Source: an uncultured Paracoccaceae bacterium (lineage in GTDB: Bacteria > Pseudomonadota > Alphaproteobacteria > Rhodobacterales > Rhodobacteraceae). Taken from it: DNA of 64,000 nt. The position numbers and the translations under genes were made by a program. The notes beneath the pieces were generated by a model. It was not told the DNA's origin, made no database searches, and worked only from the letters and a program-made list of their open reading frames with translations. Location of the stretch: assembly GCA_947492825.1 (NCBI GenBank), contig CANLNT010000001.1, forward strand, positions 1 through 64,000, given 5' to 3'. Each line of letters starts with the position of its first letter. Within the stretch, counting starts at the first letter, position 1. This document shows, in pieces, positions 1 to 8,136 of the stretch.

Positions 1-108
<108 letters not shown>

Positions 109-133
109 TTTTGGAACACGCCCAGTGTGACGC

Positions 134-337
134 CGCATGGCAGTGGTTTGCCTGCAAACCATGAGAGTGCGATGTCAGCACCCGGTTGAAATTAGTGAAA
201 GGCCGCCGGAGAAACCCGGCGGCCTTTTACTTTGCCGCATTGTAGTGGTTAGCTTGCAAACCATGCAATTGTGGCGACAGCTCTTGGTTGAAATCAAAGA
301 AGGCCATCGCATAAGTCCGGCGGCGTTTTTGTATGGT
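134..337 (+). repeat. Two degenerate tandem copies of a 102-bp unit after tuf
   Basis: Copies at 134-235 and about 236-337 align at a constant offset of 102 bases. Shared blocks are CGCAT, GTGGTT with TGCAAACCATG, a CAGC core, GGTTGAAAT, and a closing CCGGCGG followed by a T-run. The GTGGTT...AACCA part can fold as a small hairpin, and the GGTTGAAAT block recalls a tRNA T-loop, but no complete cloverleaf could be drawn. A duplicated terminator region or two decayed tRNA-like units are possible. The copies differ at many positions, so the duplication is not recent. Confidence 0.55.
200..228 (+). terminator. Rho-independent terminator after tuf
   Basis: A perfect 10-bp stem (AGGCCGCCGG at 200-209 with its complement at 216-225) closes a 6-base loop and runs into TTTT. 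It lies within the first copy of the tandem repeat and probably ends the tuf transcript. A degraded relative (CCGGCGGCG then TTTTT) occupies the same place in the second copy. Confidence 0.85.
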
Positions 338-379
338 CTGTGTTAGCAAAGGCCCAGATGAAAATATGGCGAGGTGGCT

Positions 380-979
380 ATGAGGATAAGTAGGAAATAC
401 TCAGTGGCAAACTGGTGCCAACTTCACTTGCCCGCGGACGGGTCCGCCAGCAGCGACTGGGAAAAGGCCGCAGAGATCTTTGCAGATCGGATGACTAGCA
501 GATTCTTAGGGCCGGCATCGAAGCTCTTGTATTTGGACCGCAACAAAAAAATTGGCTCATATGGTTTTTCCATATTGGCGCTTGATTGCATTTGCATTGA
601 GACCATTCAGGCGTTCAGGGAAGGGCAGATCAATCATCATGGCCAAAGCAGGCGTCTTTTCATGGATTTTTGTCAATCATGGACGGCTTTCTTGAGCTGC
701 ATCCCAGCCGGGAAGCGGCCTGAAGATGCGACCAGCGAGCTATACAGTTCCATTCGCTGTGCACTTCATCACAGTGGAAAAACCGATGGCGTAAAAATTG
801 ACCGAACTGGCAATCTTGCAGAATTCAGCAATATGAGATTGTCACACATCAATCGGAACAAGTTTCACTATGAATTGCGCGAGGAGCTGAACCGGTATTG
901 TAGTGATCTGGTTCGAACGGGGAATGAAAATCTCCGAAAAAATCTCCGAGATAAAATGAACGCGGTTTGCACAACTTAG
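380..979 (+). CDS. Hypothetical protein with HEPN-like R-x4-H motif
   Basis: A 199-residue helical, probably soluble protein of unknown function. The ATG at 380 has GAGG five bases upstream; a GTG at 374 would add two residues. Near residues 122-135 it reads YSSIRCALHHSGKTDG, where Arg126 and His131 fit the R-x4-6-H signature of HEPN-domain ribonucleases, and the polar context after the His suits that fold. HEPN proteins are often toxins or abortive-infection RNases; this role is inferred from the motif alone. Its base composition is visibly more AT-rich than the flanking ribosomal genes, which suggests transfer. It is single, with no obvious antitoxin partner, between tuf and the rpsJ promoter. 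Confidence 0.6.
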   Translation: MRISRKYSVANWCQLHLPADGSASSDWEKAAEIFADRMTSRFLGPASKLLYLDRNKKIGSYGFSILALDCICIETIQAFREGQINHHGQSRRLFMDFCQSWTAFLSCIPAGKRPEDATSELYSSIRCALHHSGKTDGVKIDRTGNLAEFSNMRLSHINRNKFHYELREELNRYCSDLVRTGNENLRKNLRDKMNAVCTT

Positions 980-1032
980 TATTTTCATCCCATGGATTAT
1001 CTAGGTTTCAAGCACAACCGGGCGATTTCCTC

Positions 1033-1061
1033 TTGCCCCATCCCCCGCAACCCCCTATACG
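1033..1061 (+). promoter_or_regulatory. Promoter of the rpsJ segment
   Basis: TTGCCC (1033-1038), a 17-bp C-rich spacer and TATACG (1056-1061). The same architecture occurs at 5191, 33841 and 40810 before the other ribosomal segments, and the bases after the -10 (CCACCCATCC) also resemble those at 5191 and 33841. Recurrence at four independent segment starts is the main evidence. Confidence 0.8.
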
Positions 1062-1067
1062 CCACCC

Positions 1068-1185
1068 ATCCAACAGGGGTGCGCCTTGCCGCGCCCCTTA
1101 TCCGTTGGACCAAAAGACGCGAAGAGGGGGTCGGATGAGCTGGCCTCGTCCAATCCGTTAAGGCCCTGTTTGAAAGGGTGATGAC
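1068..1185 (+). promoter_or_regulatory. S10 operon leader with stacked hairpin
   Basis: The predicted transcript start leaves a leader of about 118 bases before rpsJ. Bases 1070-1108 fold into a two-tier hairpin: CCAAC pairs with GTTGG at the base, and AGGGGTGCG pairs with the CGCGCCCCTT side above it. S10 leaders bind a ribosomal protein (L4) for feedback control in Gammaproteobacteria; whether this leader does so is inference. Confidence 0.4.
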
Positions 1186-1497
1186 ATGGCAGCCAGCCAG
1201 AACATCCGCATTCGCCTCAAGGCGTTTGACTACCGCGTCCTTGACGCCTCCACGCAGGAAATCGTCTCCACCGCTAAGCGCACCGGCGCCAGCGTTCGTG
1301 GTCCGATCCCACTGCCCAACAAAATCGAAAAGTTCACCGTTCTGCGCGGTCCGCACATCGACAAGAAGTCGCGCGACCAGTTCGAGATCCGCACGCACAA
1401 GCGTCTGCTGGACATCGTCGATCCCACACCGCAGACCGTGGATGCCCTGATGAAGCTCGACCTCGCCGCTGGCGTGGACGTGCAGATCAGCGTGTAA
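1186..1497 (+). CDS. rpsJ: 30S ribosomal protein S10
   Basis: A 103-residue protein of standard S10 length with the family core: [15 protein letters not shown] at the start, then [20 protein letters not shown], and [20 protein letters not shown] near the end. S10 sits in the 30S head and also acts with NusB in antitermination. The ATG at 1186 gives the expected N-terminus; an overlapping frame beginning at 1178 is spurious. It is first in its transcript, behind the promoter at 1033, and 12 bases separate it from rplC. Confidence 0.98.
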   Translation: MAASQNIRIRLKAFDYRVLDASTQEIVSTAKRTGASVRGPIPLPNKIEKFTVLRGPHIDKKSRDQFEIRTHKRLLDIVDPTPQTVDALMKLDLAAGVDVQISV

Positions 1498-1509
1498 GGA
1501 GGGTTTCAA

Positions 1510-2367
1510 ATGCTCCGTACAGGATTGATCGCAAAGAAAGTCGGCATGACCCGGCTTTTCATGGAAGACGGCAAGCAGATCCCAGTGACCGTTCTGGCAC
1601 TGGAAAAGCTGCAGGTTGTCAGCCAGCGTACCGCTGAAAAGGATGGCTATACAGCTGTTCAGCTCGGCGCCGGTGCCGCCAAGGCCCGCCGCGTCAGCAA
1701 GGCGATGAAAGGTCACTTCGCGGCCGCCAAGGTGGAACCCAAGCGCAAAGTCGCAGAGTTCCGCGTGGCCGAAGAGAACATGATCAACGTCGGCGAAGAA
1801 ATCACCGCAAACCACTACTTTGAGGGCCAGTTCGTTGACGTCTCCGGCACCTCGATCGGTAAGGGTTTCGCCGGTGCGATGAAGCGTCACAACTTCGGCG
1901 GCCTGCGCGCGACACACGGTGTCTCGATCAGCCACCGTTCGCACGGCTCGACGGGTCAGTGTCAGGATCCGGGCCGCGTCTTCAAAGGCAAGAAGATGGC
2001 CGGTCACATGGGTGCGGCGAAAGTCACGACCCAGAACCTGCAGGTCGTCAAGACCGACGCTGACCGTGGTGTCATCATGGTCAAGGGCGCTGTTCCCGGC
2101 TCCAAGGGTGGCTGGGTCACGATCAAGGATGCGGTGAAAAAGCCGACGCCGGAAAACGTGATCTATCCTGCTGGCCTGAAGTCCATGAAGGAAGAGGCAG
2201 AGCGTCTGGCCGCCGAAGCCGCAGCCGCTGCCGCCGCTGAAGAGGAAGCCGCCGCAAAGGCCGCAGCCGAAGCAGAACAGGCCGCACTGGAAGCTGCTGA
2301 AGCCGAAGCCGCAAACGAAGCCCCGGCAGAAGACGCCGCAAACGAGGGTGACAAAAATGAAGGCTGA
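1510..2367 (+). CDS. rplC: 50S ribosomal protein L3 with long Ala/Glu tail
   Basis: L3 starts 23S rRNA assembly and lies near the peptidyl-transferase centre. The body (residues 1-225) carries family landmarks including [10 protein letters not shown] and [20 protein letters not shown]; Gln150 is the residue methylated by PrmB in Escherichia coli. Residues 226-285 form an extra alanine- and glutamate-rich tail, probably one acidic helix, making the protein 285 residues against about 209 in E. coli. Its 3' end overlaps rplD by 11 bases, which implies translational coupling. AAGGAGGG precedes the ATG at 1510. Confidence 0.97.
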   Translation: MLRTGLIAKKVGMTRLFMEDGKQIPVTVLALEKLQVVSQRTAEKDGYTAVQLGAGAAKARRVSKAMKGHFAAAKVEPKRKVAEFRVAEENMINVGEEITANHYFEGQFVDVSGTSIGKGFAGAMKRHNFGGLRATHGVSISHRSHGSTGQCQDPGRVFKGKKMAGHMGAAKVTTQNLQVVKTDADRGVIMVKGAVPGSKGGWVTIKDAVKKPTPENVIYPAGLKSMKEEAERLAAEAAAAAAAEEEAAAKAAAEAEQAALEAAEAEAANEAPAEDAANEGDKNEG

Positions 2368-2977
2368 TGCAATCAAGCTGGACGGCAAGAAAGCCGGTTC
2401 CGTCGATCTGGATGACGCGATTTTCGGCCTCGAGCCGCGCGCAGACATCCTGCACCGCGTTGTCCGCTGGCAGCGCAACAAGGCCATGGCAGGCACACAC
2501 GACGTGCTGGGCCGGTCCGAGGTTAAATTCTCGACCAAGAAGATCTACCGCCAAAAGGGCACCGGTGGCGCACGTCACGGCTCTCGCGGTGCGCCGATCT
2601 TCCGTGGTGGTGGTACCTACAAGGGCCCAACGCCCCGCAGCCACGCCCACGACCTGACCAAAAAGTTCCGCAAGCTGGGTCTGCGCCACGCGCTGTCCGC
2701 CAAGCAAGCGGCCGGAGAGCTGGTCGTGATCGACAGCATCGAGATGAAGGACGCGAAAACATCCGCTCTTGCCAAGACCCTTGGCGAACGCGGCTGGAAG
2801 CGTGCCCTGATCATCGACGGCGCCGAAGTGCCCGCAGAATTCCTGCAGGCCTCGCGCAACATCGAAACCGTAAACGTTCTGCCCAGCCAGGGCGCGAACG
2901 TCTATGACATCCTGAAGTCGGACACGCTTGTTCTGACCAAAGCCGGTGTCGAAGCATTGGAGGCTCGTCTGAAATGA
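2357..2977 (+). CDS. rplD: 50S ribosomal protein L4
   Basis: L4 binds 23S rRNA and lines the exit tunnel; in some bacteria it represses its own S10 operon. The protein has the family pattern [17 protein letters not shown], the conserved Gly/Arg-rich tunnel loop ([20 protein letters not shown]) and a C-terminal [14 protein letters not shown]. The ATG at 2357 is preferred because GAGGG ends eight bases upstream and [10 protein letters not shown] matches the usual N-terminus; an in-frame GTG at 2348 would add three residues. It overlaps the rplC stop and ends in a 4-base overlap with rplW. Confidence 0.96.
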   Translation: MKADAIKLDGKKAGSVDLDDAIFGLEPRADILHRVVRWQRNKAMAGTHDVLGRSEVKFSTKKIYRQKGTGGARHGSRGAPIFRGGGTYKGPTPRSHAHDLTKKFRKLGLRHALSAKQAAGELVVIDSIEMKDAKTSALAKTLGERGWKRALIIDGAEVPAEFLQASRNIETVNVLPSQGANVYDILKSDTLVLTKAGVEALEARLK

Positions 2978-3270
2978 GCGCGAAAGCAGAACACTACGAC
3001 GTGATCCGCAAGCCGATCATCACCGAGAAAGCAACCATGGCCTCTGAGGCCAACGCGGTTGTGTTCGAAGTGGCCATCGACGCCAACAAGCCGATGATCA
3101 AGCAAGCCGTTGAGGCGCTGTTTGACGTGAAGGTGAAAGCGGTCAACACCACGATCACCAAAGGCAAGGTCAAGCGTTTCCGCGGCAACCTCGGCACCCG
3201 TAAGGACGTCAAAAAGGCCTACGTGACGCTGGAAGAAGGCAACACGATCGACGTCTCGACCGGTCTGTAA
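2974..3270 (+). CDS. rplW: 50S ribosomal protein L23
   Basis: A 98-residue protein of normal L23 length, beginning with the expected pattern [16 protein letters not shown] and containing [20 protein letters not shown]23 sits at the exit of the peptide tunnel and docks trigger factor and SRP. Its ATG overlaps the rplD stop (ATGA). Unusually, the next gene is not rplB: a terminator follows and rplB is 2.16 kb downstream behind its own promoter. Confidence 0.97.
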   Translation: MSAKAEHYDVIRKPIITEKATMASEANAVVFEVAIDANKPMIKQAVEALFDVKVKAVNTTITKGKVKRFRGNLGTRKDVKKAYVTLEEGNTIDVSTGL

Positions 3271-3307
3271 TCGGTCGGCGGTCAAACGCCATTCAATACG
3301 ACATAAG

Positions 3308-3334
3308 AGCCCCGCCCCACCGGCGGGGCTTTTT
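3308..3334 (+). terminator. Terminator after rplW
   Basis: AGCCCCGCC (3308-3316) pairs with GGCGGGGCT (3322-3330) around a 5-base loop and is followed by TTTTT. It closes the rpsJ-rplC-rplD-rplW transcript and so separates it from rplB. Confidence 0.9.
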
Positions 3335-3342
3335 GCATGGCG

Positions 3343-3383
3343 GCCCGGAGGGTGGGGTTTTACCCCACCGCACCTGGCCGGGC
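3343..3383. repeat. REP-like nested palindrome
   Basis: An inner perfect stem (GGTGGGG, loop TTTTA, CCCCACC, 3351-3369) lies inside an outer inverted repeat GCCCGG/CCGGGC (3343-3348, 3378-3383). Similar GGTNGGG-type stems with a short A/T loop occur at 5274-5326, 8065-8087 and 37402-37423, always in intergenic DNA of the ribosomal cluster. Confidence 0.55.
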
Positions 3384-3418
3384 TTCTGCCAACCCGGTTG
3401 ATCTGCTATGCTGGTCGC

Positions 3419-3763
3419 ATGACACACGCCGTCTTCAAAATGAGCTTTGCATCCGTCTACCCGCACTACGTCAACAAGGCGGAGAAAAAGGACCGGACCA
3501 AGGCCCAGGTGGATGAGATCATCCACTGGCTCACCGGCTACAACGTCGCCGGATTATCCGCCGCCCTGGACGACAAACGCGACTTTGAAACCTTCTTCGC
3601 CCAGGCCCCTGCGTTGAACCCCAATCGGAAGCTCATCAAAGGCGTCGTCTGCGGCCACCGGGTTGAGGACATCGCAGACCCCCTGATGCAGGAAATCCGC
3701 TATCTGGATAAGCTGATTGACGAATTGGCGCGCGGGAAGAAGTACGAGAATATTTTCCGTTGA
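3419..3763 (+). CDS. DUF2200 family protein
   Basis: A small 114-residue cytosolic protein of unknown function. The start [20 protein letters not shown], then [22 protein letters not shown] and the end [17 protein letters not shown] match the DUF2200 family, at its usual length. The ATG at 3419 gives the family N-terminus; an upstream in-frame ATG at 3398 would add seven residues that do not fit. It is a lone gene inserted between rplW and rplB. Its TGA stop lies inside a perfect 11-bp hairpin (3758-3783). No function can be inferred from the neighbours. Confidence 0.85.
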   Translation: MTHAVFKMSFASVYPHYVNKAEKKDRTKAQVDEIIHWLTGYNVAGLSAALDDKRDFETFFAQAPALNPNRKLIKGVVCGHRVEDIADPLMQEIRYLDKLIDELARGKKYENIFR

Positions 3764-3816
3764 ATGACGAAAGTCATTCAACGGAGTGAGCAAGGTCACT
3801 TTGCTGGCAAAGTGAC
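3758..3816. repeat. Two tandem perfect palindromes over the DUF2200 stop
   Basis: The first (3758-3783) has 11-bp arms CGTTGAATGAC/GTCATTCAACG around a GAAA tetraloop and contains the stop codon of the upstream gene. The second (3795-3816) has 10-bp arms GTCACTTTGC/GCAAAGTGAC around TG. Neither has a T-run, so they are not standard terminators. A similar back-to-back pair lies after rpoA. Confidence 0.75.
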
Positions 3817-3991
3817 AGCGGCACCCTGTTGCCATTCTGGGAGCTTACTCCGCCTGAAACCTGTCCAAACCCAAGCCGGGCGCACGCCTGACCGTGGGAT
3901 GGCGCAACAACAGCTATTCTATGTCACTTTATCCCTGCCAAGCAAATCTTCCATCCATGCGACGCACCCAGCTCCACCAAAGCGCCAGCCC

Positions 3992-4032
3992 GCCGGGACG
4001 GGCAGTCGCTCGCCCGGCGCCTTCGGTCTTTT
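3992..4032 (+). terminator. Possible weak terminator
   Basis: GCCGGG (3992-3997) and CCCGGC (4013-4018) form an inverted repeat with a long loop that could hold a smaller CGGGC/GCCCG stem, with a T-rich stretch (TCTTTTTGG) about ten bases later. The rest of 3817-4138 shows no convincing gene. Confidence 0.3.
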
Positions 4033-4138
4033 TGGTTGAGTTTTGAGAAAGGTTTTACGGTAGATGTTTTTGCTTTGTTCTTTACCTGGAGTGAGCAGGT
4101 GGCTATATTTGGATTCTCTATAAGAGAAATGACTAGAT

Positions 4139-5176
4139 ATGGTGTTGCGAATGAATTCCCAAAGCTCTAATTCTCGCTTCATAGTTTCCCGACCTGACGG
4201 TCAAGCTGGACTCACTCCTGAAATCCCACAGGGTGAAATTCCGATCGGTTATCTGAATCGGTACCATGCCGACCATGACATCCGCTGTGCCTTTTGTGAG
4301 AAGCATACATTGCATCGTCGTGGTTTCACCGCGCAGATGGAAGATGGAAGGCAGGCTTTGTGTGGTAGGGATTGCGCGACGAAGTACTTTGGAAAAGAAG
4401 TTGCCGATACCTTCGAGCGAGACCTAGAGAAAGAAATTCGAAAGGAATCGAGACGCAAAATACTTCGGCGGACTCTAGCCGGGGTTCCTCAATGCCTTAA
4501 AATGATTGAGGAATCTTGGATTGACGCAGAGAGAAAATACCTGCCGGCTTCATTTTCTCTAGGAAATTTTTTCAGGGATAGCGGTTTAACTACGAAATTG
4601 CTGAAGAATGGTCACTACGAACACAAGGAAACGCAGACCCGTTGGGAAGAAAAAGAAGATCAGTATGGTGTGCTCAAAAAATTCCCAGTCCATGAAGAGG
4701 TTGTTGTCTTAAGCATCCGAGCGGCCGCTGTTTTGCGCACCGGCCCACGGAAAGAATCAGAATTGGCGAAGGCATTTTCGGAACTAGAGTTACTGAGTGC
4801 TGCAGATCCCAATGACGACTTCACGGATGCCATTGTAGACCGTATTTTGGCAAAACGTTTGAAGGTCATACAGCATGTTGAAAAGGCTTGCCGCTTCTTA
4901 GATGGTTGCGCCGCATTCTATACCAAAGACAATATCAAATCGCTTTCGCTATTTTCTAGAGAGTCGCGGTCCACTGCGCAGAAAGTTGCGCTGCACAAAA
5001 CGAGCGAGGGCTTTAGACTAATTGTTGAACCTGACGGGTACTTTCAAAGGAACGAGACATTTGGGGCGTTGGAGAAGCAAACTTTTGACTTACCGGACAT
5101 CGGAAATCGCCCATCAGCGCCTATCCTGGTTGGTATGTTACGGCGCGGCGAAGCTGATGAGCTAAGGGATTGCTGA
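4139..5176 (+). CDS. Hypothetical protein with N-terminal zinc-finger-like Cys pairs
   Basis: A 345-residue protein I do not recognise. Residues 50-79 hold C-x2-C, then 21 residues, then C-x3-C (CAFC ... CGRDC), which looks like a zinc-binding knuckle and suggests nucleic-acid or protein binding. The remainder is charged and mostly helical with no visible catalytic motif, signal peptide or membrane segment. The start may be the ATG at 4139 or the one at 4151, since neither has a strong ribosome-binding site. The gene is clearly more AT-rich than the ribosomal genes on both sides and ends 15 bases before the rplB promoter, which fits recent acquisition. Confidence 0.6.
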   Translation: MVLRMNSQSSNSRFIVSRPDGQAGLTPEIPQGEIPIGYLNRYHADHDIRCAFCEKHTLHRRGFTAQMEDGRQALCGRDCATKYFGKEVADTFERDLEKEIRKESRRKILRRTLAGVPQCLKMIEESWIDAERKYLPASFSLGNFFRDSGLTTKLLKNGHYEHKETQTRWEEKEDQYGVLKKFPVHEEVVVLSIRAAAVLRTGPRKESELAKAFSELELLSAADPNDDFTDAIVDRILAKRLKVIQHVEKACRFLDGCAAFYTKDNIKSLSLFSRESRSTAQKVALHKTSEGFRLIVEPDGYFQRNETFGALEKQTFDLPDIGNRPSAPILVGMLRRGEADELRDC

Positions 5177-5190
5177 ACTTCTTATCCCCC

Positions 5191-5219
5191 TTGCCACCCC
5201 TACCCACGCCCCCTATAAG
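5191..5219 (+). promoter_or_regulatory. Promoter of the rplB segment
   Basis: TTGCCA (5191-5196), a 17-bp C-rich spacer and TATAAG (5214-5219). It is followed by CCGCCCATCTACCCA, nearly the same as after the promoters at 1033 and 33841. A short hairpin (CAGCC ... GGCTG, 5233-5256) forms just after the likely start of transcription. Confidence 0.8.
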
Positions 5220-5273
5220 CCGCCCATCTACCCAGCCTCGGATTCGTCCGGGGCTGTGTGTTTATGTCCCACC

Positions 5274-5326
5274 GCGGGGGTAAACCCCGGCCTACGGACA
5301 TAGGGTAGGTCGGGGTTTACCCCGAC
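5274..5326. repeat. Inverted pair of REP-like elements
   Basis: GTAGGTCGGGG-TTTA-CCCCGAC at 5305-5326 and its near-complement at 5274-5295 face each other in the rplB leader. The 5305 copy is identical over 22 bases to the element at 37402-37423 before rpsE. Each folds into a stem with a TTTA-type loop. Being transcribed in the leader, the pair could shape the mRNA or act as a mobile REP unit. Confidence 0.75.
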
Positions 5327-5428
5327 TCGCCACGTCTAAACCGGGCACCTACGGGGGCCTCAACCACATAGGCCGATGAGGGACCGCAAGGGACCGAAGA
5401 GGCCGCCAAGCAAACGGAAGAAGCTAAC

Positions 5429-6271
5429 ATGGCACTCAAGTCGTATAAACCGACGACGCCGGGCCAGCGTGGGCTGGTGCTGATCGACCGTTCGGAGCTT
5501 TGGAAAGGACGTCCCGTCAAATCCCTGACACAGGGTTTGACCAAATCGGGCGGCCGGAACAACACCGGACGGATCACCATGCGTCGCATTGGTGGGGGCG
5601 CAAAACGCCTTTACCGGATCGTTGATTTCAAGCGCAACAAGCTGGATATGTCCGCTGTTGTTGCCCGCATCGAATACGATCCCAACCGGACCGCCTTCAT
5701 CGCACTGATCCAGTACGAAGATGGCACACAGAATTACATCCTTGCACCACAACGCCTCGCGATTGGTGACAAGGTGATCGCATCCGCCAAGGCTGACATT
5801 AAGCCCGGCAACGCGATGCCCTTCAGCGGCATGCCCATCGGCACAATCGTTCACAACATCGAACTCAAGCCCGGCAAAGGCGGCCAGATCGCCCGTGCTG
5901 CAGGCACCTATGCGCAGTTCGTGGGTCGTGACGGTGGCTACGCCCAGATCCGTCTGAGCTCGGGCGAACTGCGCCTGGTCCGTCAGGAATGCATGGCCAC
6001 CATCGGTGCCGTGTCCAACCCCGACAACTCCAACCAGAACTTTGGTAAGGCTGGCCGCAACCGCCACAAGGGCATCCGCCCGTCTGTGCGTGGTGTTGCC
6101 ATGAACCCGATCGATCACCCGCATGGTGGTGGTGAGGGCCGCACATCCGGTGGCCGGACACCTGTGACCCCATGGGGCAAGGACACCAAAGGTAGCCGTA
6201 CCCGCAACAAGAACAAGGCGTCGCAAAAGCTGATCATCCGCTCGCGTCACGCCAAGAAGAAAGGCCGTTAA
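5429..6271 (+). CDS. rplB: 50S ribosomal protein L2
   Basis: L2 is needed for subunit association and peptidyl transfer. The 280-residue product has family landmarks: a start [42 protein letters not shown], and the catalytic-centre loop [18 protein letters not shown] with its conserved His. AACGGAAGAAGC precedes the ATG. The leader of about 200 bases holds the REP pair. Two bases separate it from rpsS. Confidence 0.98.
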   Translation: MALKSYKPTTPGQRGLVLIDRSELWKGRPVKSLTQGLTKSGGRNNTGRITMRRIGGGAKRLYRIVDFKRNKLDMSAVVARIEYDPNRTAFIALIQYEDGTQNYILAPQRLAIGDKVIASAKADIKPGNAMPFSGMPIGTIVHNIELKPGKGGQIARAAGTYAQFVGRDGGYAQIRLSSGELRLVRQECMATIGAVSNPDNSNQNFGKAGRNRHKGIRPSVRGVAMNPIDHPHGGGEGRTSGGRTPVTPWGKDTKGSRTRNKNKASQKLIIRSRHAKKKGR

Positions 6272-6273
6272 GA

Positions 6274-6552
6274 ATGGCACGTTCCGTCTGGAAAGGCCCG
6301 TTCGTCGACTCCTATGTCTTGAAAAAGGCAGAAACGTCGCGCGAAAGCGGCCGCAACGAAGTGATCAAGATCTGGTCGCGTCGTTCCACCATCCTGCCTC
6401 AGTTCGTTGGTCTGACGTTCGGCGTCTACAACGGCAAGAAGCACATCCCCGTCAACGTCACAGAAGACATGATCGGTCAGAAGTTCGGCGAATACAGCCC
6501 GACCCGCACCTATTACGGTCACGCTGCTGACAAAAAAGCAAAGCGGAAATAA
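6274..6552 (+). CDS. rpsS: 30S ribosomal protein S19
   Basis: A 92-residue protein of standard length, with [18 protein letters not shown] at the start, [20 protein letters not shown] in the middle and [16 protein letters not shown] at the end. S19 forms a head complex with S13 and contacts the A-site tRNA. It is tightly spaced between rplB and rplV. Confidence 0.98.
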   Translation: MARSVWKGPFVDSYVLKKAETSRESGRNEVIKIWSRRSTILPQFVGLTFGVYNGKKHIPVNVTEDMIGQKFGEYSPTRTYYGHAADKKAKRK

Positions 6553-6555
6553 GCC

Positions 6556-6936
6556 ATGAGCAAGGATAAAAATCCCCGCCGCGTGGCCGACAACGAAGCA
6601 CGTGCCAAACTGCGCATGTTGCGGACGTCCCCGCAGAAACTGAACCTCGTTGCCGGTCTGATCCGTGGCAAGAAGGTGGAACAGGCCCTCAATGACCTGA
6701 CCTTCTCCAAAAAGCGGATTGCTGAGGACGTGAAGAAATGCCTTCAGTCCGCCGTCGCCAACGCTGAAAACAACCACAACCTGGATGTGGATGAACTGGT
6801 CGTCGCAGAAGCATACTGCGGCAAGAACCTGATCATGAAGCGCGGTCGTCCCCGTGCACGTGGCCGGTTCGGCAAGATCATCAAGCCATTCTCAGAGATC
6901 ACCATCGTGGTCCGCCAGGTCGAGGAGCAAGCATAA
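6556..6936 (+). CDS. rplV: 50S ribosomal protein L22
   Basis: A 126-residue L22 with the typical beta-hairpin reaching into the exit tunnel ([20 protein letters not shown] near the C-terminus) and the helical N-terminal part ([20 protein letters not shown]). L22 contacts all domains of 23S rRNA and its tunnel loop is a known site of macrolide resistance. Its last base is the first base of rpsC (TAATG overlap), which suggests coupled translation. Confidence 0.98.
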   Translation: MSKDKNPRRVADNEARAKLRMLRTSPQKLNLVAGLIRGKKVEQALNDLTFSKKRIAEDVKKCLQSAVANAENNHNLDVDELVVAEAYCGKNLIMKRGRPRARGRFGKIIKPFSEITIVVRQVEEQA

Positions 6937-7637
6937 TGGGTAACAAAGTCAATCCCGTCGGCATGCGTCTTCAGGTCAACCGCACCTGGGACAGCCGCTG
7001 GTATGCAGATACCAAAGACTACGGCGATCTTCTGCTGGAAGACCTTGCAATCAAGGACTTCATCAAGAAGGAATGCGCACAATCCGGCATCAGCCGCGTG
7101 ATTATCGAACGTCCGCACAAAAAGTGCCGCGTCACGATCCACGCCGCCCGTCCTGGTGTCATCATTGGCAAGAAAGGTGCGGACATCGAAGGTCTGCGCC
7201 GCAAGCTGGCCAATCTGACCGCATCGGAACTGCACCTCAACATCGTTGAGGTCCGCAAGCCCGAGCTTGACGCCGCACTTGTCGCTGAAAACATCGGTCA
7301 GCAGCTTGAGCGTCGTGTATCCTTCCGTCGCGCAATGAAGCGCGCGGTCCAGAACTCCATGCGTATGGGCGCACTCGGGATCCGGGTGAACCTTGCTGGT
7401 CGTTTGGGCGGTGCTGAAATTGCACGGACAGAATGGTACCGTGAAGGCCGTGTGCCGCTGCACACCTTGCGTGCCGACATCGACTATGCGCTGTACGAAG
7501 CGATGACGCCTTATGGCATCATCGGGATCAAGGTCTGGATCTTCAAAGGTGAGATCATGGAACACGATCCGGCAGCGCGTGACCGCAAAAATGCAGAGCT
7601 GCAAGAGGGCGCCGTCCCTCGCGGCCCGCGTCGCTAA
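6936..7637 (+). CDS. rpsC: 30S ribosomal protein S3
   Basis: A 233-residue S3. The KH domain is clear ([20 protein letters not shown], with the GxxG loop), and the C-terminal half carries [20 protein letters not shown] and [18 protein letters not shown]3 lies at the mRNA entry pore and helps unwind mRNA. It starts at an ATG overlapping the rplV stop. Confidence 0.98.
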   Translation: MGNKVNPVGMRLQVNRTWDSRWYADTKDYGDLLLEDLAIKDFIKKECAQSGISRVIIERPHKKCRVTIHAARPGVIIGKKGADIEGLRRKLANLTASELHLNIVEVRKPELDAALVAENIGQQLERRVSFRRAMKRAVQNSMRMGALGIRVNLAGRLGGAEIARTEWYREGRVPLHTLRADIDYALYEAMTPYGIIGIKVWIFKGEIMEHDPAARDRKNAELQEGAVPRGPRR

Positions 7638-7649
7638 GGAGCTGATGAA

Positions 7650-8063
7650 ATGCTGCAACCAAAGCGTACAAAACACCGCAAACTGCACAAAGGCCGGATC
7701 AAGGGTCAGGCAAAGGGCGGGTCTGACCTGAACTTTGGCACCTATGGTCTGAAAGCGGTCGAGCCTGAGCGTATCACAGCGCGTCAGATCGAAGCTGCCC
7801 GTCGTGCGATGACCCGCCACATGAAGCGTCAGGGCCGCGTCTGGATCCGTATTTTCCCAGACACACCTGTGACGTCGAAGCCGGTCGAAGTCCGGATGGG
7901 TAAAGGTAAAGGTTCCATCGATTTCTGGGCATGCAAGGTCAAACCCGGCCGCGTGATGTTCGAAATCGACGGTGTGAACGAAGACATCGCCCGCGAGGCT
8001 CTGCGCCTTGCTGCGATGAAGCTTCCGATCAAAACCCGCACCATCGTCCGCGAGGACTGGTAA
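7650..8063 (+). CDS. rplP: 50S ribosomal protein L16
   Basis: A 137-residue protein matching L16: start [19 protein letters not shown], centre [18 protein letters not shown], then [21 protein letters not shown]16 helps place tRNA in the A site. GGAGCTG sits before the ATG. In canonical clusters rpmC follows at once; here rpmC is 25.9 kb away, with a REP-like palindrome, a terminator and a decayed recombinase gene directly downstream. Confidence 0.98.
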   Translation: MLQPKRTKHRKLHKGRIKGQAKGGSDLNFGTYGLKAVEPERITARQIEAARRAMTRHMKRQGRVWIRIFPDTPVTSKPVEVRMGKGKGSIDFWACKVKPGRVMFEIDGVNEDIAREALRLAAMKLPIKTRTIVREDW

Positions 8064-8064
8064 G

Positions 8065-8087
8065 GTAGGGTGGGCAATCTGCCCACC
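8065..8087. repeat. REP-like palindrome after rplP
   Basis: GGTGGGC (8069-8075), loop AATCT, GCCCACC (8081-8087), preceded by GTAG. The stem size, short loop and GTAG head resemble the elements at 3343, 5274 and 37402. Confidence 0.5.
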
Positions 8088-8102
8088 AGACCCGCAACAT
8101 CA

Positions 8103-8136
8103 AAAACCCCCGCCCATCCGGCGGGGGTTTTCTTTT
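8103..8136 (+). terminator. Terminator after rplP
   Basis: AAAACCCCCGCC (8103-8114) pairs perfectly with GGCGGGGGTTTT (8120-8131) across a 5-base loop, followed by more T. The stem is A-rich on its left side, so it could also act on the other strand. Confidence 0.93.

Noticed and set aside
137-346. 69-codon open frame after tuf
   Set aside because: It spans both copies of the degenerate repeat and a strong terminator; the peptide is repeat-derived and has no ribosome-binding site.
109-370. tRNA genes in the tuf-rpsJ gap
   Set aside because: T-loop-like and anticodon-loop-like pieces exist in both repeat copies, but acceptor and D stems do not pair.
997-2538. Long minus-strand open frame (513 codons) opposite rpsJ and rplC
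   Set aside because: Antisense shadow of highly biased ribosomal codons; composition is Cys/Phe/Gly-rich noise and it covers two certain genes.
3764-4039. 91-codon frame directly after the DUF2200 gene
   Set aside because: It begins inside the palindrome pair, has no start signal, and its peptide is low in order-promoting patterns.
5360-6280. Minus-strand open frame opposite rplB
   Set aside because: Shadow of rplB; no domain, and rplB identity is unambiguous. The same holds for frames opposite rplV-rpsC (6744-7820) and phnD (13155-14162).
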